Assembly (NCBI GenBank): GCA_019418625.1
Contig: DYBL01000063.1
Span: 1-49,575, forward strand
Direction: 5' to 3'
Source: Clostridiales bacterium
Lineage (GTDB): Bacteria > Bacillota > Clostridia > Oscillospirales > Oscillospiraceae
Length of the DNA stretch: 49,575 nt
The notes below the pieces were generated by a model that was not told where the DNA came from, searched no databases, and saw nothing but the letters and a program-made list of their open reading frames with translations. Below are positions 1 to 8,120 of the stretch, one piece after another. The first letter of the stretch is position 1. Every line of letters begins with the position of its first letter. Both the position numbers and the translations under genes were made by a program.

Positions 1-1075
1 GGGCCAGGCCCTCCCCCGCCCGGTGGTCCAGCAGCGTCACCGTGTATCCGCCCCAGTGCAGGGGGCAGTCCATCACCAGCTCCGCCCGGGTCCGGGGCGG
101 CGGCAGCGTCTCTAAAATCAGGCGCGAAGCGGCCAGCCGGGCCGTCACACCGTGGGGCAGACTGATGCGTGCGTCGTTGCCGTGGCTCCTCCACAGCCGC
201 CCGATGGCCTCCAGGTGCACGGCGCCGATATCCCGGCGCCCTGTGCCCAGCAGGTCAAACAGGCCCAGCAGCACCTTGGGCCGCAGAAACTCCGGCCCCC
301 CCGCCAGCTTTCCCAGGGGGATGGTCACCCGTCCCGGCCGGCAGGAGGCCGCACGCAGATACCGCGCCGTCAGGTCCTCCAGGCCGGTCTCCATCTCCCG
401 CAGGCGTCCGGCGGCAGCACTCATGTGCTCCGCCGCCCGGGGGTTGATCCGCCGCAGCAGCGGCATGATCTCAAGCCGCAGCAGATTTCTCTCCGCCGCG
501 TCCGCACAGGCGTTGGTCTCATCCTCCACATAGGGGATCTGGTATGCGGCGGCATAGGCCGCCAGCGTATCTCTTGTGATCTGCAAAAACGGACGAAAAA
601 GATTTCCTCGCTGGGCGGGGATGCCCGCAAGGCCCGCGCTCCCCGTGCCCCGGATCAGGTTCAGCAGCACAGTCTCGGCGTTGTCGTCGGCATGGTGGGC
701 GGTGAGAATGGCGTCGAATCCCGCCCGCTCCGCCGTCTCCTCCAAAAAGGCATAGCGCAGCTTCCGGGCGGCGGCCTCCATGGAAAGCCCCTCCGATGCC
801 ATGAGGGCACGGGTATCGCCCCGGCCCGCATAGTACGGGATGTTCCGCTCAGCGCACCAGGCGCGGACAAAATCCTCGTCCCGGTCCGCCGTCTCCCCCC
901 GGAGCTGGTGGTTGAAGTGGGCCGCGGCAGCCGTAAAGCCGGCCGTAGGGCCCCAGGTATCCAGAAAATATAAAAGGCACATGGAGTCCAGCCCGCCGGA
1001 GACGGCGCACAGCACCCGCGCCCCTGCTGGAAACTGCCGCCGGAGAAACTCCCTGGCGGGAGCGAGATCACTCAT
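1..1075 (-). CDS. tilS: tRNA(Ile)-lysidine synthetase, C-terminus cut by window edge
   Basis: TilS uses ATP to attach lysine to C34 of the CAU-anticodon tRNA-Ile in the cytoplasm, converting it to AUA decoding. The frame is open from 1075 to the window edge, giving about 358 residues; the C-terminal part lies outside. The N-type PP-loop SGGLDS is at residues 26-31, and the second family motif AHHADDNAET is at 126-135. The start ATG at 1075 lies inside the end of dnaB: the two genes share the 8 bases ATGAGTGA, so translation is probably coupled. It is the last visible gene of the gdpP-rplI-dnaB-tilS operon. No internal stop or frameshift was seen. Confidence 0.95.
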   Translation of the reverse strand, partial: MSDLAPAREFLRRQFPAGARVLCAVSGGLDSMCLLYFLDTWGPTAGFTAAAAHFNHQLRGETADRDEDFVRAWCAERNIPYYAGRGDTRALMASEGLSMEAAARKLRYAFLEETAERAGFDAILTAHHADDNAETVLLNLIRGTGSAGLAGIPAQRGNLFRPFLQITRDTLAAYAAAYQIPYVEDETNACADAAERNLLRLEIMPLLRRINPRAAEHMSAAAGRLREMETGLEDLTARYLRAASCRPGRVTIPLGKLAGGPEFLRPKVLLGLFDLLGTGRRDIGAVHLEAIGRLWRSHGNDARISLPHGVTARLAASRLILETLPPPRTRAELVMDCPLHWGGYTVTLLDHRAGEGLA

Positions 1076-2420
1076 CGTCCCCATAGCGGTTATCCAGCGT
1101 GGCGAAGGAGGTGTACTCCGGCATCCACCGGAGCTCTACCTTGCCGGTCTCGCCGTGGCGGTTCTTTGCCACGATGCACTCGGCGATATTGTGCTTTTCC
1201 GAGTCCTCATTATAGTAGTCGTCCCGGTACAGGAAAAGAACGATGTCCGCGTCCTGCTCGATGGCGCCGGATTCACGCAGGTCCGAGAGCATGGGCCGCT
1301 TGTCGTCCCGCTTTTCGTTGGCACGGCTCAGCTGGCTCAGGCAGATGACCGGAATGTTCAGCTCCTTGGCCATGATCTTGAGCATACGGGACATATCGGA
1401 CACCACCTGCTGGCGGCTCTCTCCGCCGCCGCCCTTGCCGCCGGCAGAGGTCATCAATTGCAGATAGTCGATGACCACCAGGCCCAGATTGTCCAGCCGG
1501 CGGCACTTGGCGTTCATGTCCGCCACGGAGAGCATGGGGTTGTCGTCGATGCGGATGTCCACCGTGTTGAGGATGGAGGCCGCCCCGGCGATCTTCTCCC
1601 AGTCCGTCTCCCGCAGGGCGCCGGTCTTGAGCCGGTTATTCTCCACGCAGGCCTCGGAGCTCAGAAGCCGGGTGGCCAGCTGCTCCCGGGACATTTCCAG
1701 AGAGAACACGGCCACGGTCTTTTTCGTGCTCTTGGCCACGTTGAGGGCGATGTTCAGCGCGAAGGAGGTCTTGCCCATGCCGGGACGGGCGGCCAGCAGA
1801 ATAAGGTCCGACTTATTGAGGCCGGTGATCTTGTGGTCCACGGCGGAAAGGCCCGTGGAAAGGCCAGGCAGGTGGTTTTCGCTCTCGCTCATCTCGCTGA
1901 GCCGGTCCAGCACGTCCGGCAGCACCTGGCGCAAAGGCACCATGTCCTGGGCGCTCTGGCCCCGGCGCACGGCATACACCTTCTGCTCCGCCATCTCCAG
2001 GATGTCGCCGGCCTCGCCCACGCCCTCCTGCACCATGGCGGTGATCTCCGCCGCCGCCTGGGCCACGCCCCGCAGCAGCGCCTTGTCCCGCACGATGGCC
2101 GCGTACTCCATGACGTTGGCGCTGGTGGGGGTGATCTCCATCAGCTGGGCCAGGTACGAGCGGGTGGTGTTTTCGTCGTAGGTGCCGGCCTTGCGCATCT
2201 CTTCGCAGACGGTGATGCCGTCGATGGGCCGGGCGTAGGTGAACATGGAGTAGATGGTCTCAAAGATCTCCCGGTTCTGCCGGAGATAGAAATCCCCGGG
2301 ACGGAGCTTATCCATCACGTCCTTGACGCAGTCCGGGTCGATGAGCATGGAGCCCAGCACCGCCTGCTCTCCCTCCAGGGAGTGGGGCATCTGCCGCAGC
2401 AGCAAATCCTCATTGGCCAT
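1068..2420 (-). CDS. dnaB: Replicative DNA helicase DnaB
   Basis: Hexameric 5'-3' helicase of the replication fork, 450 residues, the usual length. The N-terminal primase-interacting domain contains the typical HSLEGEQAVLGSML stretch. The RecA-like domain has Walker A ARPGMGKT near residue 210, a Walker B ending in VVIDYLQL, and the late SQLSRANEKR and ESGAIEQDAD motifs. I chose ATG at 2420, not the GTG nine bases upstream, because AGGAGG overlaps that GTG and sits at normal spacing from the ATG. It lies between rplI and tilS in one operon. The sequence shows no intein or insertion. Confidence 0.97.
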   Translation of the reverse strand: MANEDLLLRQMPHSLEGEQAVLGSMLIDPDCVKDVMDKLRPGDFYLRQNREIFETIYSMFTYARPIDGITVCEEMRKAGTYDENTTRSYLAQLMEITPTSANVMEYAAIVRDKALLRGVAQAAAEITAMVQEGVGEAGDILEMAEQKVYAVRRGQSAQDMVPLRQVLPDVLDRLSEMSESENHLPGLSTGLSAVDHKITGLNKSDLILLAARPGMGKTSFALNIALNVAKSTKKTVAVFSLEMSREQLATRLLSSEACVENNRLKTGALRETDWEKIAGAASILNTVDIRIDDNPMLSVADMNAKCRRLDNLGLVVIDYLQLMTSAGGKGGGGESRQQVVSDMSRMLKIMAKELNIPVICLSQLSRANEKRDDKRPMLSDLRESGAIEQDADIVLFLYRDDYYNEDSEKHNIAECIVAKNRHGETGKVELRWMPEYTSFATLDNRYGDDE

Positions 2421-2474
2421 GGCGTTCACCTCCTGGTCTCCGGTCGGCGCCCTCTGGCGCCGCTCCCGTTGGTC

Positions 2475-2924
2475 TTACTTCTCCTCGTACACGGACACAT
2501 ACACAGTGCCCGACACCTCAAAGCCCAGCTTGGCCTTGACCTGATAGCTGCCGAAGGCCTTGATGGGCTCCTCCAGCACCAGCTTCTGCTTGGGGATGTC
2601 CAGGCCGAACTGGGCCTTGAGCCCCTCGCTGATCTCCTTGGTGGTGACGGCGCCGAACAGCCGCCCGCCGTTGCCGGCCTTGGCGGTGAGCTTCACCTGG
2701 CACTCCTTGAGCTTTTCGGCGGTGGCCTCGGCCTCGGCCTTCAGCCGGGCCTCCTCGGCCTTGCGGGCCTTTTCCTTGAGGTTCATGGTGTTGATGGCGT
2801 CCGCCGTAGCGGCGATGGCCAGCTTCCGGGGCAGGAGGAAGTTGCGGGCATAGCCCTCGGAAACCTCCACCATCTGGCCCTTCTTGCCCTGGCCCTTCAC
2901 ATCCTGCTGCAAAATGACTTTCAT
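2475..2924 (-). CDS. rplI: 50S ribosomal protein L9
   Basis: Large-subunit ribosomal protein, 149 residues, a full-length member. The N-terminal 23S rRNA-binding domain begins MKVILQQDVKGQGKKGQ and has the family signature around GYARNFLLPRKLA. A long charged helix (residues about 45-75) connects to the C-terminal domain. It lies 28 bp downstream of gdpP and 54 bp upstream of dnaB, the conserved Firmicute order. A GGAGAAAC-type ribosome binding site precedes the ATG. Confidence 0.98.
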   Translation of the reverse strand: MKVILQQDVKGQGKKGQMVEVSEGYARNFLLPRKLAIAATADAINTMNLKEKARKAEEARLKAEAEATAEKLKECQVKLTAKAGNGGRLFGAVTTKEISEGLKAQFGLDIPKQKLVLEEPIKAFGSYQVKAKLGFEVSGTVYVSVYEEK

Positions 2925-2952
2925 AACTGTTTCTCCTTATTTCGTGGTCTGA

Positions 2953-4947
2953 TTATTTTTCAAAGTAGTCGTCGATGGCCTCTCGCAGCTGGGCGCGCAC
3001 CACCTCCGGGTCTCCCTTTTCCACCCGGCCGCCGGCGGTGGTAGAGTTTCCTCCGCCGCCCAGCGCCTCCAGGATCACCTGGACGTTGATCTCGCCCAGG
3101 GAGCGGGCGGACATGAGCACATCCTCGCCGTTGCGGTAGATGACAAACGACGCCTTGACGCCCTTGAGGCTCAAAAGCTCGTCGGATGCCTGGGCAGCCG
3201 CCACCCGGTCCACGCCCTCCTCCGGCACCACGGCGATGGCGATGGCGTCCCGGTAGGTCTCGGCCCGGCGGATGATGTCATAGCGGGTGACCATCTCGTT
3301 TAGATCGCTCTGGAACAGCCGCTGGACGTCGGTGGTATCGGCGCCGGCCCGGCGCAAAAACGCCGCCGCCTCGAAGGTGCGGCCGCCGGTGCGGAGGGTA
3401 AAATGCTTCGTATCCAGCACGATGCCTGCCAGCAGCGCCTCCGCCTCCTCCCGCAGGAGGTCCGCCGGCTCCACCAGATACTGCAGAAGCTCCGTCACCA
3501 GCTCCGAGGCGGAGGAGGCATAGGGCTCGTGGAAGCTGAAGGCGGCGTTTTCGATGTACTTGGCAGCCCGGCGGTGGTGGTCGATGACCGCCACCCGGTT
3601 GCACGACTCCAGAAGCTGCCGGCTCTCCACCATGTCGGGGCGGTTGGTGTCCACCACGATCAAAAGGGAGCCCGGACGCATCTTCAAGAACGCCTCGTTT
3701 CCGGAAATGAACACGTCCTCATACTCCGGCAGGGTACGCAGCTTGCTCAGCACCGGCCCGGCGGCATTGCGCTCCAGGTCGATGACGATCTGGGCCCGCT
3801 TGCCTCGGTTCCGGGCGGCGCAGCAAAGACCCGCGGCGGCGCCCACGGCGTCCATATCCGCGAAGCTGTGGCCCATGATGTAGATCTCCGTGGCGTCCGC
3901 CACCAGCTCGCTGAGGGCGTTGGCCATGACCCGGGACTTGACCTTGGTGCGCTTTTCCGTGGTCTTGGCCCGGCCGCCGTAGAAGGCAAAGTCCACCTTG
4001 CCCCGGACCACCGCCTGGTCGCCGCCGCGGCTGAGGGCCATCTCCACGGAGAGGTTGGCGTTTTTATAAAGCTCGGCCATGGTGTCGGCGTCCTTGCCCA
4101 CGCCGATGGAGAGGGTGGGATGCACGCCCTCGCCCACCTTGATGTCCCGGATGGCATCCAGCACGGAGAACCGGTCCTCGGCAAAGTGGTCGAAGTGCTG
4201 CTCTTCAAAAATGAACAGGTAGTGGTCCCGGGAGGTCTTCAGCAGCGGCGCGCCGGAAAAGGCCGCCCAGGCGGTGAGCTTTTCGTCGATCTGGGCCAGG
4301 ATGCCGCTGCGGGCGGTGTCCGCGCAGGCCTTCATGAGGTCGTCGTAGTTGTCGATGAGGATCACGGCCACCACCGGACGGGTGGCGGTGTACTTTTCCC
4401 GCAGCTCATCGGCCTCGGTGGTGTCCACCCAATAGGTGGTGGCCACCAGGTTCTGCTCACCGCCCCGGCCCTTGGCCCGCACCAGGCTGCCGTACACCCG
4501 GAAGCGCCGGGAGTTCATGATCACCCGCTCCGGGCTCTCCTGCTTGCCCTCCAGCAGCCACTGGAAGGAAAAGGCCGGCACCGCGTCCTCCACCTTCATT
4601 TCAAAGAGATGCTCCCGCACGCCTGCCAGCTGCAGAAAGTTTTCATTGCTCCAGATGACCTCGCCGGTGTCCGGACGGAACACCATGATAGGCAGCGGCG
4701 AGTTGATGAGGGTGGATTTGCTGGCGGTATCCACGCTGCCGGTGAGATTGTCGATATACTGCAGCACGCCCTGGCGCCGTTTCTGGTTGGATTTGGTGAA
4801 ATACACGTAAAGTCCCAGTGTGACGCAGCCCTCCGCCAGCGCCAGCAGGGGGCTGGCCATGGCCGTGGCCGCGCAGAAAAGCACCATGCACAGGAAATAG
4901 AGCTGCAAGTTCGGCTCCAGCAGTCGGGAGAGTTTTTTATTGTTCAT
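2953..4947 (-). CDS. gdpP: Cyclic-di-AMP phosphodiesterase, membrane-anchored DHH/DHHA1 protein
   Basis: GdpP hydrolyses c-di-AMP to pApA at the membrane and so affects potassium and wall homeostasis. The 664-residue protein has two N-terminal membrane helices (about 15-60), a PAS-like region (about 75-165), a degenerate GGDEF domain (about 175-310), and then DHH and DHHA1 domains. Visible motifs are GHSFADMDAVG, VIDHHRR and the final GGGGNSTTAGG glycine motif. In many homologues the last motif reads GGGGHxxAAG, so the His-to-Asn change is worth noting. The frame stays open upstream of 4947, but that part is the reverse frame of the LacI gene. The ATG at 4947 has AGGAG at good spacing and lies 47 bp after the -10 of a promoter. 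Confidence 0.95.
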   Translation of the reverse strand: MNNKKLSRLLEPNLQLYFLCMVLFCAATAMASPLLALAEGCVTLGLYVYFTKSNQKRRQGVLQYIDNLTGSVDTASKSTLINSPLPIMVFRPDTGEVIWSNENFLQLAGVREHLFEMKVEDAVPAFSFQWLLEGKQESPERVIMNSRRFRVYGSLVRAKGRGGEQNLVATTYWVDTTEADELREKYTATRPVVAVILIDNYDDLMKACADTARSGILAQIDEKLTAWAAFSGAPLLKTSRDHYLFIFEEQHFDHFAEDRFSVLDAIRDIKVGEGVHPTLSIGVGKDADTMAELYKNANLSVEMALSRGGDQAVVRGKVDFAFYGGRAKTTEKRTKVKSRVMANALSELVADATEIYIMGHSFADMDAVGAAAGLCCAARNRGKRAQIVIDLERNAAGPVLSKLRTLPEYEDVFISGNEAFLKMRPGSLLIVVDTNRPDMVESRQLLESCNRVAVIDHHRRAAKYIENAAFSFHEPYASSASELVTELLQYLVEPADLLREEAEALLAGIVLDTKHFTLRTGGRTFEAAAFLRRAGADTTDVQRLFQSDLNEMVTRYDIIRRAETYRDAIAIAVVPEEGVDRVAAAQASDELLSLKGVKASFVIYRNGEDVLMSARSLGEINVQVILEALGGGGNSTTAGGRVEKGDPEVVRAQLREAIDDYFEK

Positions 4948-4993
4948 TGCAAAGTCTCCTTTGTGCACATACACATACTTATAGATTCTAAAT

Positions 4994-5022
4994 AGTATAC
5001 CAGTTTTCCATGCGCCGTGCAA
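4994..5022 (-). promoter_or_regulatory. Promoter of the gdpP-rplI-dnaB-tilS operon
   Basis: On the minus strand TTGCAC (5017-5022) is followed after 17 bp by TATACT (4994-4999). It lies just upstream of gdpP and downstream of the LacI terminator. Confidence 0.7.
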
Positions 5023-5068
5023 TAGCAAACTCCCTCTGCGGCGGACACCGCCGGTGCCATTTTCGGGC

Positions 5069-5100
5069 AAAAAGCGGAGGGCCGACGCCCTCCGCTTTTT
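5069..5100 (-). terminator. Terminator of the lacI-type gene
   Basis: Perfect 14-bp stem with a 4-base loop (5083-5086), ending in five T on either strand. It begins directly at the stop codon of the regulator and separates it from the gdpP promoter. Confidence 0.85.
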
Positions 5101-5918
5101 CAAACCGTCTCCGCGTTCAAAATGGGACTTGCGGGATGGTAGTATTCCTTTTCCGGCAGCTTGTGCTCCAGCACCGCCCGCAGCAGCACGCTCAGGGCCT
5201 GGTAGCTCTGGTAGGCCAGGTTCTGGTCCACGCTGAAATCCACCTGCCCGGCCCGCAGGAACGAGCGCATCTCCGGGCCTCCGTCGTGGGCCAGCACCCG
5301 CACCCGGCCCTTGTGGCCGCCGTACTCCGGTCCGGCGTAGACCACCAGCAGCGCCTGCCCCGGACGGCAGAGCTTGGCAGCGATCTCTCCGGCGATGCGT
5401 CCGGCCCGGTGGGCGTCCTCGCCCACGAAGCAAAGGCGCCGGGCACCCGCCAGATCCGAGTTGAAGGTCACCACAGGGATGCCCTGGCAGTGCAGCGCCT
5501 CCAGCTTTTCCCGGATGGCCGGGTGATCGGAGGCGCACAGGGCGATGCCGTCCGCCCCCTCCTGGGCAAGGCGCTCCAGCAGGGCAAGGCAGGCCCCCGT
5601 GTCTCCCTGGGCATACTCCTCCACGTCCACCCGCAGGTTGTAGTCCCGCCGCTCCTCCCGGAAGCGGGCCGCGCCCGCGGCGATCTCCCGTCCTACATAC
5701 CCATCCCACCGGGGCTGCACCATGGCAAAGCGGCGCACCGTGCCGCTGGTGGCCAGAGCGGAGGCCATGTGGTTGGGCCGGTAGTCCAGCTCCTCCATGA
5801 CCGCCAGCACCCGCTGGCGCACCTCCGCCTTCACATAGGGCCGGTCGTGCAGCACCCGGTCCACGGTGCCGATGGACACACCGGCCCGCTCCGCGATCAT
5901 TTTGATGGTTGCCCGCAT
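5100..5918 (-). CDS. LacI-family transcriptional regulator with apparent internal deletion
   Basis: The N-terminal HTH (about residues 1-50: TIKMIAERAGVSIGTVDRVL, then NHMASALA) is intact, followed by a periplasmic-binding-protein-like sensor domain. The protein is 272 residues against the usual 330-345. At about residue 205 the sequence passes straight from YGGHKGRVR, which normally precedes a helix and the second subdomain, to VLAHDGGPEM, which normally comes some 60 residues later. The frame is kept, so the protein is still made, but its ligand-binding domain should be damaged. I chose ATG 5918 over an upstream GTG because the GGGGTG there looks like the ribosome binding site. The ligand and target genes are unknown; the gene is divergent from RNase J. 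Confidence 0.85.
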   Translation of the reverse strand: MRATIKMIAERAGVSIGTVDRVLHDRPYVKAEVRQRVLAVMEELDYRPNHMASALATSGTVRRFAMVQPRWDGYVGREIAAGAARFREERRDYNLRVDVEEYAQGDTGACLALLERLAQEGADGIALCASDHPAIREKLEALHCQGIPVVTFNSDLAGARRLCFVGEDAHRAGRIAGEIAAKLCRPGQALLVVYAGPEYGGHKGRVRVLAHDGGPEMRSFLRAGQVDFSVDQNLAYQSYQALSVLLRAVLEHKLPEKEYYHPASPILNAETV

Positions 5919-5949
5919 GGTGATCACCCCGCTTTATGTTAACGTCCAC

Positions 5950-5977
5950 ATCATATCATATCTTCCACGGGTGTCAA
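5950..5977 (-). promoter_or_regulatory. Promoter of the LacI-type regulator
   Basis: On the minus strand TTGACA (5972-5977), 16 bp, TATGAT (5950-5955), about 32 bp before the start codon. Confidence 0.6.
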
Positions 5978-6036
5978 TCCTCTATTTTCCCCGCCCGGAG
6001 CGGCCAAAAAATAAAATGTATACAAACGGGTTTTTC

Positions 6037-6047
6037 TGTGCTATACT
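6037..6047 (+). promoter_or_regulatory. Extended -10 promoter of the RNase J gene
   Basis: TGTG (6037-6040), one base, TATACT (6042-6047): the Gram-positive TRTG-N-TATAAT pattern. The -35 (TATACA at 6019-6024) is weak, as is common for extended -10 promoters. Confidence 0.6.
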
Positions 6048-6331
6048 ATATTGAACTTTGCGTCGAGGAGCCATCGCTTCTCCGCTTTTTCCTGTATTTT
6101 ACCGGTGCGGACTGCGCTTTCCGCTTCGGTCAAATAATATAAAAGACATTCCCATAGGCAATGCGACAGGGCGACACCACCCTCCCGCCGGCGAAACGGG
6201 GCCGGACGCGGGAGCTGGACGTCTTTCCTTTGTGCGCTCATTTTCGATCGCCGCGTCCGCGCCGCCGCCCGCTGCCGGGGAACGTCTTGCTGTACCTACA
6301 TTTTTTAATAGCAAGGAGTATTGAGAATCAT

Positions 6332-7990
6332 ATGGCAGAAAAACTGAAAATCATTCCTTTGGGCGGCCTCAACGAGATCGGAAAGAACATGACCGCCTAT
6401 GAGTTCGGCGGCGAGATCATCGTGGTGGACTGCGGCATGGCCTTCCCCGGGGACGACATGTACGGCATCGACCTCATCATCCCCGACGTGAGCTATCTCA
6501 TCAAAAACCGCGCCCGCATCCGTGGATTGTTCATCACCCACGGTCACGAGGACCACGTGGGCGCCATCCCCTATGTGCTCAAGCAGATCAACATGCCCAT
6601 CTACTGCCCCCGCTTCACCGCCGGCCTCATCAAGCTCAAGCTGGAAGAGCACGGCCTGGTCAAGAGCACGAAGCTCATCACCGTGGAGCCGGGCAAGACC
6701 GTCCGGGCCGGCAAGTTCAACGTGGAGTTCATCCACGTGAACCACTCCATCGCCGACTCTGTGGCCTTCGCCATCCACACCCACATGGGCACCGTGGTCC
6801 ACACCGGCGACTTCAAGATCGACTCCACCCCCATCGACGGGGAGGTCATCGACCTGGCCCGCTTCGGCGAGCTGGGCAAGGAGGGCGTGCTGGCCCTGTG
6901 CGCCGACTCCACCAACGTGGAGCGGCCCGGCTTCACCCCCTCGGAAAAGACCGTGGGCGCCACGTTCGTCCGCCAGTTCCAAAACTGCGAGGACCGCATC
7001 ATCGTCACTACCTTCGCCTCCAACGTCCACCGCATCCAGCAGGTGCTGGACGCCGCCGCCCAGTGCGGCCGCAAGGTGGCCGTCACCGGCCGGAGCATGG
7101 AGAACATGATGAAGGTCTCCACGGAGCTGGGCTATATGAAGGTGCCTAAGAACACCCTGGTGGACATCAACAAGATCAAGGGCCTGCCCAAAAACAAGCA
7201 GGTCATCGTCACCACCGGCTCCCAGGGCGAGGAAATGAGCGCATTGTACCGCATGGCCTTCTCCACCCACAAGCAGGTGGAGCTGGGCGCAGGGGACAAG
7301 GTGATCCTCTCCGCCTCCGCCATCCCCGGCAACGAGGTGACCGTCTCCCGCGTCATCAACGAGCTGTTCCGCAAGGGCGTGAAGGTGGTCTATGACCGGG
7401 CGGACATCCTGCACGTGTCCGGCCACGCCTGCCAGGAGGAGCTGAAGATCATCCACGCCCTCACCAAGCCCCGCTTCTTCATCCCCCTCCACGGTGAGCA
7501 GCGCATGCTCCAGATCCACAGCCAGCTGGCTCAGGACATGGGTATGGAGCGCAACCATATCGCCATTGCCGACAACGGCACCGTCATTGAGCTGACCGCC
7601 AAGACCCTGAAGCTCAACGGCTCCGTGCCCGCCGGCGAGGTGTACGTGGACGGCTCCGGCGTGGGCGACGTGGGCGCCGTGGTCATGCGGGACCGCAAGC
7701 GCCTGGCCGAGGACGGCATGGTGGTGGTGGTATTGCCCATCTCCGCCCACAACGGCGCCCTGCTCAGCGAGCCCGAGATCATCACCCGCGGCTTCATCTA
7801 TGTGAAGGAGTCCGGCGACCTGATGAAAGAGCTCCAGGCCGTGGCCATGGACGCCGCCGAGACCGTCTCCCGCAAGCGCAGCCGGGACGACGGCGAGCTG
7901 CGGGGCGCGGTGAAGTCCGCCGTCAGCAGCTATCTCTTCAAAACCACCAAGCGCAGCCCCATGGTCATTCCCGTTGTGACCCGGCTGTGA
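6332..7990 (+). CDS. Ribonuclease J
   Basis: Metallo-beta-lactamase/beta-CASP ribonuclease with 5'-3' exonuclease and endonuclease activity in mRNA decay and rRNA maturation. At 552 residues it has the family length. The zinc motif THGHEDHVGA is near residue 70, the later metal ligands VHTGDFK and ADSTNVE follow, and then the beta-CASP motifs TTGSQGE and SGHACQEELK with PLHGEQRML. The C-terminal domain is complete. AAGGAG lies 13 bases before ATG 6332, rather far, but the protein begins MAEKLKIIPLGGLNEIGKN as its relatives do. The frame is open further upstream without any homologous sequence. It appears monocistronic, with its own terminator. I cannot tell rnjA from rnjB, so I give no symbol. 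Confidence 0.96.
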   Translation: MAEKLKIIPLGGLNEIGKNMTAYEFGGEIIVVDCGMAFPGDDMYGIDLIIPDVSYLIKNRARIRGLFITHGHEDHVGAIPYVLKQINMPIYCPRFTAGLIKLKLEEHGLVKSTKLITVEPGKTVRAGKFNVEFIHVNHSIADSVAFAIHTHMGTVVHTGDFKIDSTPIDGEVIDLARFGELGKEGVLALCADSTNVERPGFTPSEKTVGATFVRQFQNCEDRIIVTTFASNVHRIQQVLDAAAQCGRKVAVTGRSMENMMKVSTELGYMKVPKNTLVDINKIKGLPKNKQVIVTTGSQGEEMSALYRMAFSTHKQVELGAGDKVILSASAIPGNEVTVSRVINELFRKGVKVVYDRADILHVSGHACQEELKIIHALTKPRFFIPLHGEQRMLQIHSQLAQDMGMERNHIAIADNGTVIELTAKTLKLNGSVPAGEVYVDGSGVGDVGAVVMRDRKRLAEDGMVVVVLPISAHNGALLSEPEIITRGFIYVKESGDLMKELQAVAMDAAETVSRKRSRDDGELRGAVKSAVSSYLFKTTKRSPMVIPVVTRL

Positions 7991-7993
7991 TCG

Positions 7994-8031
7994 AACGACC
8001 CCGGACGGTAAACCGTCCGGGGTCGTTTTTT
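7994..8031 (+). terminator. Terminator of the RNase J gene
   Basis: Perfect 15-bp stem (7994-8008 with 8013-8027), 4-base loop, followed by T residues. Confidence 0.95.
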
Positions 8032-8052
8032 ATATGCCGGGAAGCCCGATGC

Positions 8053-8090
8053 AAAAAGAGCCCCACCCTGTTGGGCGGGGCTCTTTTTCT
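8053..8090 (-). terminator. Terminator of the S-layer gene
   Basis: 16-bp stem (8053-8068 with 8073-8088) and a 4-base loop. The single plus-strand mismatch becomes a G-U pair in the minus-strand RNA, and T residues follow in the minus direction. It faces the RNase J terminator tail-to-tail. Confidence 0.9.
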
Positions 8091-8120
8091 TTGGTCACAT
8101 CGTTCCGTTCACAGCACGCC

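Larger units (their letters stand above)
5919..6331. other. Divergent regulatory region between the LacI-type gene and the RNase J gene
   Basis: These 413 bp hold a minus promoter close to the regulator and a plus promoter near 6042, leaving a 5' leader of about 280 nt for RNase J. I found no convincing gene and no riboswitch that I recognise. The leader is GC-rich in its second half and could fold, but I cannot define a structure by eye. Confidence 0.5.

Noticed and set aside
840..3044. 734-residue open frame opposite dnaB and rplI
   Set aside because: Low-complexity His/Gly/Leu composition, no domain, and it covers two certain genes; an effect of GC-rich codon use.
4948..5949. N-terminal extension joining gdpP to the regulator upstream
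   Set aside because: It is the off-frame reading of the LacI gene and crosses a terminator and a promoter; gdpP starts at 4947.
6161..6331. N-terminal extension of RNase J
   Set aside because: Arg/Pro-rich with no similarity; RNase J proteins start at the MAEKLK position.
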